A stretch of DNA of 8,147 nucleotides from NCBI GenBank assembly GCA_051009975.1, contig JBPCWA010000197.1:1-8147 (forward strand). The letters are read 5' to 3'. The first letter of the stretch is position 1. Every line of letters begins with the position of its first letter. The DNA comes from Tectiglobus sp051009975 (GTDB lineage: Bacteria > Pseudomonadota > Alphaproteobacteria > Rhizobiales > Hyphomicrobiaceae). Shown one piece after another: positions 4,981 through 8,147 of the stretch. A program made the translations under genes and the position numbers. The notes beneath the pieces are model-generated. The model searched no databases. It was given only the letters and a program-made list of their open reading frames with translations, and was not told where the DNA came from.

Positions 4981-6444
4981 ATGAGGTCCACAATTGTCGT
5001 ATTTTTGGCGTTAGTGGGGGGGGGCCTGTTTGGCAGCATTGGGGCGGCACAAAACTCTCACCCGACACAGGACGCTTCCAAACCGAATATTGTTCTCATA
5101 TTCATGGACAATTTCGGATATGGCGAACTCGGCGTCTATGGCGGGGGCATGACCCGCGGTGGGGCGACGAAACGCATTGATGCACTTGCCAATGAGGGCA
5201 TGCGCCTTCTCAATTTTAATGTGGAGGTTCAATGTACGCCGTCACGGGCAGCGCTGATGACGGGCCGCTACGCTATTCGATCGGGCAATGCCACGGTACC
5301 CATAACGACGGGGATGTATGGTCTCACGCAGTGGGAATATACGTTGGCCGAAATGCTGTCCGACGCCGGCTATGCAACCGGTATGTTCGGTAAATGGCAT
5401 CTCGGACACACAACTGGCAGGTTTCCTACCGATCAGGGATTTGACGAGTGGTATGGTATTCCAAATTCAACTGACGAGAGTCTCTGGCCCGATCAAGCGC
5501 AATTCAATGCCGTCGTGAAGGAAAGGATAAGTCCCTTTGCCGTGCCTGAATATGTCTATCATGGTCGAAAAGGATCGCCGCTTGAAAAGGTCAAGGTCTA
5601 CGATAGTGGCGAGCGTCCGGAAATTGACAGTGAGTTGACAAGGCGCGGTATCGATTTCATGGGCCGCAAGGTGAAAGAGGGTAAGCCATTCTTTCTCTAT
5701 CTGCCCTATACCCAGACACATATGCCGGTCGTTCCAAGCACGAAATTTAGGGGTAAGAGCGGGAATGGTGACTGGGGTGACGTGCTCCTCCAGATCGATG
5801 CGTATACCGCCGCGTTGCTGGACGCAATTGACGATCTCGGCATCGCCGAAAATACGATCTTTATCTTCACGTCGGACAATGGACCGGAAATGCTGCCGGG
5901 CCACCAAGGGTGGAGTGGGCCATGGCGAGGTTCCTACTTCACCGGCTTGGAGGGGTCACTCCGCGTTCCGTTCATTATTCGGTGGCCCGGAAAAGTGCCT
6001 GCGGGGGCTGTCTCCAACGAGATCGTCCATGCTTTGGATCTTTACGCGACGCTTGCGGTGTGGGCTGGGGCAGAAATGCCGACAGACCGGATCATCGACA
6101 GTGTGGATCAGTCGTCATTTTTGACGGGTCGTGCCGAGAAGTCCGCGCGCGACGGGTTCATGGTCTATGTCGGCAGTGAGGTGTTTGGAATTAAGTGGCG
6201 AAACTGGAAAATGATGTTCCAGGAAGTCGAGCGCGGCACGGACGAAAGAAAGACTTTTGATTTTCCTCGGTTCTTTAATCTTTATCGTGATCCCAAGGAG
6301 GAATATCCACTCACGAAAGCCACTGCGGGGCACTTTTGGGTGCGCTGGCCAATGGCAGAAATCCTGAAAGCGCATATGCAATCGCTGAGACGGGAAGCGC
6401 CAATTCCGCCCGGGACACCGGATCCGTACTCGCCGCCAAACTGA
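4981..6444 (+). CDS. Exported type I (formylglycine) sulfatase
   Basis: This 487-residue protein belongs to the sulfatase family (PF00884), which hydrolyses sulfate esters. Residues 1-23 form a Sec signal peptide (MRSTIVVFLALVGGGLFGSIGAA), so it acts in the periplasm or outside the cell. The activation signature CTPSRAALMTGR begins at Cys85, the residue converted to formylglycine; no formylglycine-generating enzyme is in the window. Other active-site blocks are MDNFGYGELG (Asp43, Asn44), GKWHLG (Lys138, His140), THMP (His247) and SDNGP (Asp299, Asn300). Asn44 stands where many sulfatases have the second metal-binding Asp. The segment SYFTGLEGSLRVP lacks the lysine usually found just before EGG in arylsulfatases. 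Being 39 bases after the phosphofructokinase gene with its own strong ribosome binding site, it is probably the last operon gene. Its substrate is unknown; release of a sulfated sugar or sugar alcohol for the pathway is an inference. Confidence 0.93.
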   Translation: MRSTIVVFLALVGGGLFGSIGAAQNSHPTQDASKPNIVLIFMDNFGYGELGVYGGGMTRGGATKRIDALANEGMRLLNFNVEVQCTPSRAALMTGRYAIRSGNATVPITTGMYGLTQWEYTLAEMLSDAGYATGMFGKWHLGHTTGRFPTDQGFDEWYGIPNSTDESLWPDQAQFNAVVKERISPFAVPEYVYHGRKGSPLEKVKVYDSGERPEIDSELTRRGIDFMGRKVKEGKPFFLYLPYTQTHMPVVPSTKFRGKSGNGDWGDVLLQIDAYTAALLDAIDDLGIAENTIFIFTSDNGPEMLPGHQGWSGPWRGSYFTGLEGSLRVPFIIRWPGKVPAGAVSNEIVHALDLYATLAVWAGAEMPTDRIIDSVDQSSFLTGRAEKSARDGFMVYVGSEVFGIKWRNWKMMFQEVERGTDERKTFDFPRFFNLYRDPKEEYPLTKATAGHFWVRWPMAEILKAHMQSLRREAPIPPGTPDPYSPPN

Positions 6445-6636
6445 GTGTTCCAACCAGACCAGCATGCTGCAGAACCACAGTAGTATGATGGCAGTTTAGT
6501 TGTTGAGGCAGACAAGCAATAGACCACAGGGGTTTGCTTTCAGTTGTCTAGTTTTGGCGTACGTGCAGAAGTGTTGTGCCGCGATCAAGCCTAGTATTTC
6601 TTATGCGCGCACGAGGCGCGGTGCTGACGTTCTCGT

Positions 6637-6696
6637 CTTCGAAGTGTTAGGTTTCGGAGCGTGAAGTTTCCAAGCGCGAGGTTTCGAAGTACGAGG
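6637..6696 (+). repeat. Four imperfect 15-bp tandem repeats upstream of the GFA gene
   Basis: The units are CTTCGAAGTGTTAGG (6637-6651), TTTCGGAGCGTGAAG (6652-6666), TTTCCAAGCGCGAGG (6667-6681) and TTTCGAAGTACGAGG (6682-6696), with approximate consensus TTTCGAAGYGYGAGG. Units 1 and 4 contain the palindrome TTCGAA. The last unit ends 5 bases before ATG 6702, so its GAGG can serve as Shine-Dalgarno. The unit is five codons long and one frame is open (FRS-like repeats) until a TAG after the last unit, but no start codon opens it. Confidence 0.75.
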
Positions 6697-6701
6697 TAGT
6701 C

Positions 6702-7085
6702 ATGCCTTTGAGCGTCAAGCCTATTCACGAAGCGACATGCCATTGCGGGAAGGTTCGTTTGCGCCTGACGCTTCCCAATGGCATTGAAAATCCAAGGCGC
6801 TGCGATTGCTCAATGTGTCGTAGAAAAGGTGCGGTTGTCGCATCGGTGAGTCTACCCAATTTACAAGTGATCGATGGAACCGATGTATTGGGTGTCTACC
6901 AATTCAATTCAATGACAGCTAAACATTTCTTCTGTAGAATTTGCGGAATCTACACGCACCATCTACGCCGCTCCAACCCGGAGCAGTACGGGTACAACGT
7001 CGCTTGTCTCGAAGGCGTGAACCCTTTCGATATTGGGGAAGTTCCAGTCATGGATGGCGTGAACCATCCCGCCGATCGCACGTAA
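6702..7085 (+). CDS. GFA/CENP-V family zinc-binding protein
   Basis: This 127-residue protein has the cysteine pattern of the GFA family (PF04828), named after glutathione-dependent formaldehyde-activating enzyme. All seven expected cysteines are visible: CHCG (C13, C15), CDCSMC (C34, C36, C39) and CRICG (C78, C81), which bind two zinc ions in the characterised member. The length is slightly short for the family but the fold core is complete. Most small GFA proteins have no proven activity, and annotation as S-(hydroxymethyl)glutathione synthase is often wrong, so only the family is claimed. The start at 6702 follows GAGG (6693-6696) by five bases. It is separated from the sulfatase by 257 bases with tandem repeats, so it probably belongs to another transcription unit. 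The methyltransferase follows after 55 bases and may be co-transcribed. Confidence 0.9.
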   Translation: MPLSVKPIHEATCHCGKVRLRLTLPNGIENPRRCDCSMCRRKGAVVASVSLPNLQVIDGTDVLGVYQFNSMTAKHFFCRICGIYTHHLRRSNPEQYGYNVACLEGVNPFDIGEVPVMDGVNHPADRT

Positions 7086-7140
7086 TCTTCATTTGAAGGG
7101 GTCACGGACGGCTTTCCAAGCAACGACTAGGCTGAGTTGG

Positions 7141-7767
7141 ATGACAAAAGAATTTTTCGATAGAGCTTACAGCACAACGGCACAGGAAGCAGTTGTGGAC
7201 CTTTATAATGATTGGGCGGCGACATACGACGAAGATCTGGTGCAAAGCGGCTACACAACGCCGAAGCGTTGCGCCTCTGCTCTTGCAGCATACCTTCACG
7301 ACAAAGCGGCCCCAGTCCTAGATTTCGCGTGTGGGACGGGCTTGTCTGGAGCTGCCCTTGCACGAGAAGGTTTCACCGTGATTGACGGAATTGATCTTTC
7401 AGAGGGGATGCTGAGATCAGCTCGCAAACGCGACATTTATAGAAGGTTGGTCAAGGCAGATCCCAACGAGGCTCCTCGGGTCGAACCAGGAGAATATGCG
7501 GCGATTGCAGCTGTAGGTGCGCTTTCTCCCGGGGCCGCCCCCGCTAGCTATTTTGAAACACTTGTGTCCCGGCTGGCACCGGGCGGTCTTTTCGTTTTGT
7601 CGTATAATGACCACACGCTAGCTGATGCAGATTACACGTCACGCTTGGAGCGAGCCCTGACCTGCGGGACCGTTCGTGAGCGCTTCCGAGAACATGGTGA
7701 TCACATCGTGAAGCTCGGCTCGAAATCTATTGTCTACGTACTTGAAAAGCTCGATGCCCCGGCGTGA
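7141..7767 (+). CDS. Class I SAM-dependent methyltransferase
   Basis: This 208-residue cytoplasmic protein has a Rossmann-fold methyltransferase core. Motif I VLDFACGTG lies at 59-67 and the acidic residue ending the second strand is Asp85 in GIDLSEGML. A later segment LAPGGLFVLSYND is typical of the fifth strand region. The N-terminal stretch VVDLYNDWAATYDEDL resembles the group related to the Williams-Beuren-region methyltransferase (METTL27-like), whose substrate is unknown. ATG 7141 was chosen; a TTG at 7093 would add 16 residues (MKGSRTAFQATTRLSW) of no family character. Neither start has a clear Shine-Dalgarno. The substrate cannot be told from sequence. The neighbouring GFA gene is the only likely operon partner. 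Confidence 0.88.
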   Translation: MTKEFFDRAYSTTAQEAVVDLYNDWAATYDEDLVQSGYTTPKRCASALAAYLHDKAAPVLDFACGTGLSGAALAREGFTVIDGIDLSEGMLRSARKRDIYRRLVKADPNEAPRVEPGEYAAIAAVGALSPGAAPASYFETLVSRLAPGGLFVLSYNDHTLADADYTSRLERALTCGTVRERFREHGDHIVKLGSKSIVYVLEKLDAPA

Positions 7768-8147
7768 CGCCATGAACGGTCCATTTGCTGTCGTCCCTCG
7801 GATGCGGTCAAAGCTGTGGGAACAAATTGAGTGTCGGTCTGATCGTCACTAGGTTCAGTCTCTATTTTGCGCAAGCAGAACCGATGCGCATGTCCGCAAA
7901 TTCCGACGAATCCAATCCCATGATCAATCTTCCACCGACGCTCAACAAAGCGAGTTGCCGGGTGTGACAGAAACTGTCCTCGTTTGTTGCAATGCCTTTT
8001 CATTTAACGTCGCCCCGAAGGCTTCGATCCTGCCCCTGCGGCGCGTTGGTCGACCGTGACGGCCGGAAAGTCCTCATCGCGCAGTCGATTGGCGCTAGAA
8101 ATCACGTACGCCATCCTGGGGAATACCTAATGTAAACGATTGTCGCA
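7768..8147. other. 380-bp stretch without a supportable gene
   Basis: Several short open frames exist on both strands but none has recognisable motifs or a good ribosome binding site. On the minus strand a 36-codon frame (8114-8004, starting MAYVISSANRLRDEDF) ends in TAA directly abutting an ATG at 8003. That ATG opens an 89-codon frame running to 7734, over the end of the methyltransferase gene. Both are in one frame, separated only by that TAA. Short inverted repeats (GGCGT-G-ACGCC near 7761, CGAAG-G-CTTCG near 8018) lack T tracts and are not convincing terminators. TGTAAACGATTGTC (8131-8144) resembles half of a LacI-type operator and may belong to a gene beyond the right edge. Confidence 0.5.

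Noticed and set aside
6462..6475. CAGCATGCTG palindrome after the sulfatase gene as a terminator
   Set aside because: It has no loop and no following T run, so it would not form a rho-independent terminator.
6606..6620. CGCGC-ACGAG-GCGCG hairpin upstream of the tandem repeats
   Set aside because: The stem is only five bases and no T tract follows; not a supportable terminator.
6637..6696. Short CRISPR array
   Set aside because: The 15-bp units are directly adjacent, imperfect and have no spacers.

Overview
The window looks like an alphaproteobacterial, probably rhizobial (Hyphomicrobiales), chromosome or megaplasmid segment. The grounds are moderately high GC, a LacI-family regulator divergent from a sugar-kinase operon, and close resemblance of the kinase and the GatZ-like protein to the tagatose/altritol/galactitol genes described in Agrobacterium. 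The species cannot be named from the sequence alone.

Left part (1-1463): everything is on the minus strand. A LacI-family repressor (240-1265) is followed, after a 201-bp gap holding a good sigma70-type promoter, by the first 12 codons of a gene that runs off the left edge. That gene starts like a signal peptide and is probably the solute-binding protein of a sugar ABC transporter. The divergent region 1266-1463 separates lacI from the plus-strand catabolic genes. The upstream regions of the transport gene and of the catabolic operon share a composite motif (109-138 minus; 1327-1356 plus): an A/T-flanked TTTAC...AAA operator-like palindrome followed 7 nt later by TTGAC. This is the best candidate for the LacI-family binding site.

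Middle part (1464-6444): four plus-strand genes form a probable operon: a PfkB-family sugar kinase (probable D-tagatose kinase), a GatZ/KbaZ-family protein (probable D-tagatose-6-phosphate 4-epimerase, overlapping the kinase stop by one base), a PfkA-family phosphofructokinase with pyrophosphate-type signatures (GGDDT and PKTIDND), and an exported formylglycine-type sulfatase with a strong ribosome binding site. A coherent inferred route is: ketohexose taken up, phosphorylated to tagatose-6-phosphate, epimerised to fructose-6-phosphate, phosphorylated by PPi to fructose-1,6-bisphosphate. The sulfatase may release the sugar from a sulfated compound in the periplasm. The dehydrogenase and most of the transporter expected for such a pathway are not in the window.

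Right part (6445-8147): this appears unrelated to the sugar operon. Four imperfect 15-bp tandem repeats end 5 bp before a small GFA/CENP-V-type zinc protein, which is followed by a class I SAM-dependent methyltransferase. The last 380 bp contain no gene I can support. No tRNA, rRNA, CRISPR array, insertion sequence or convincing terminator was found.
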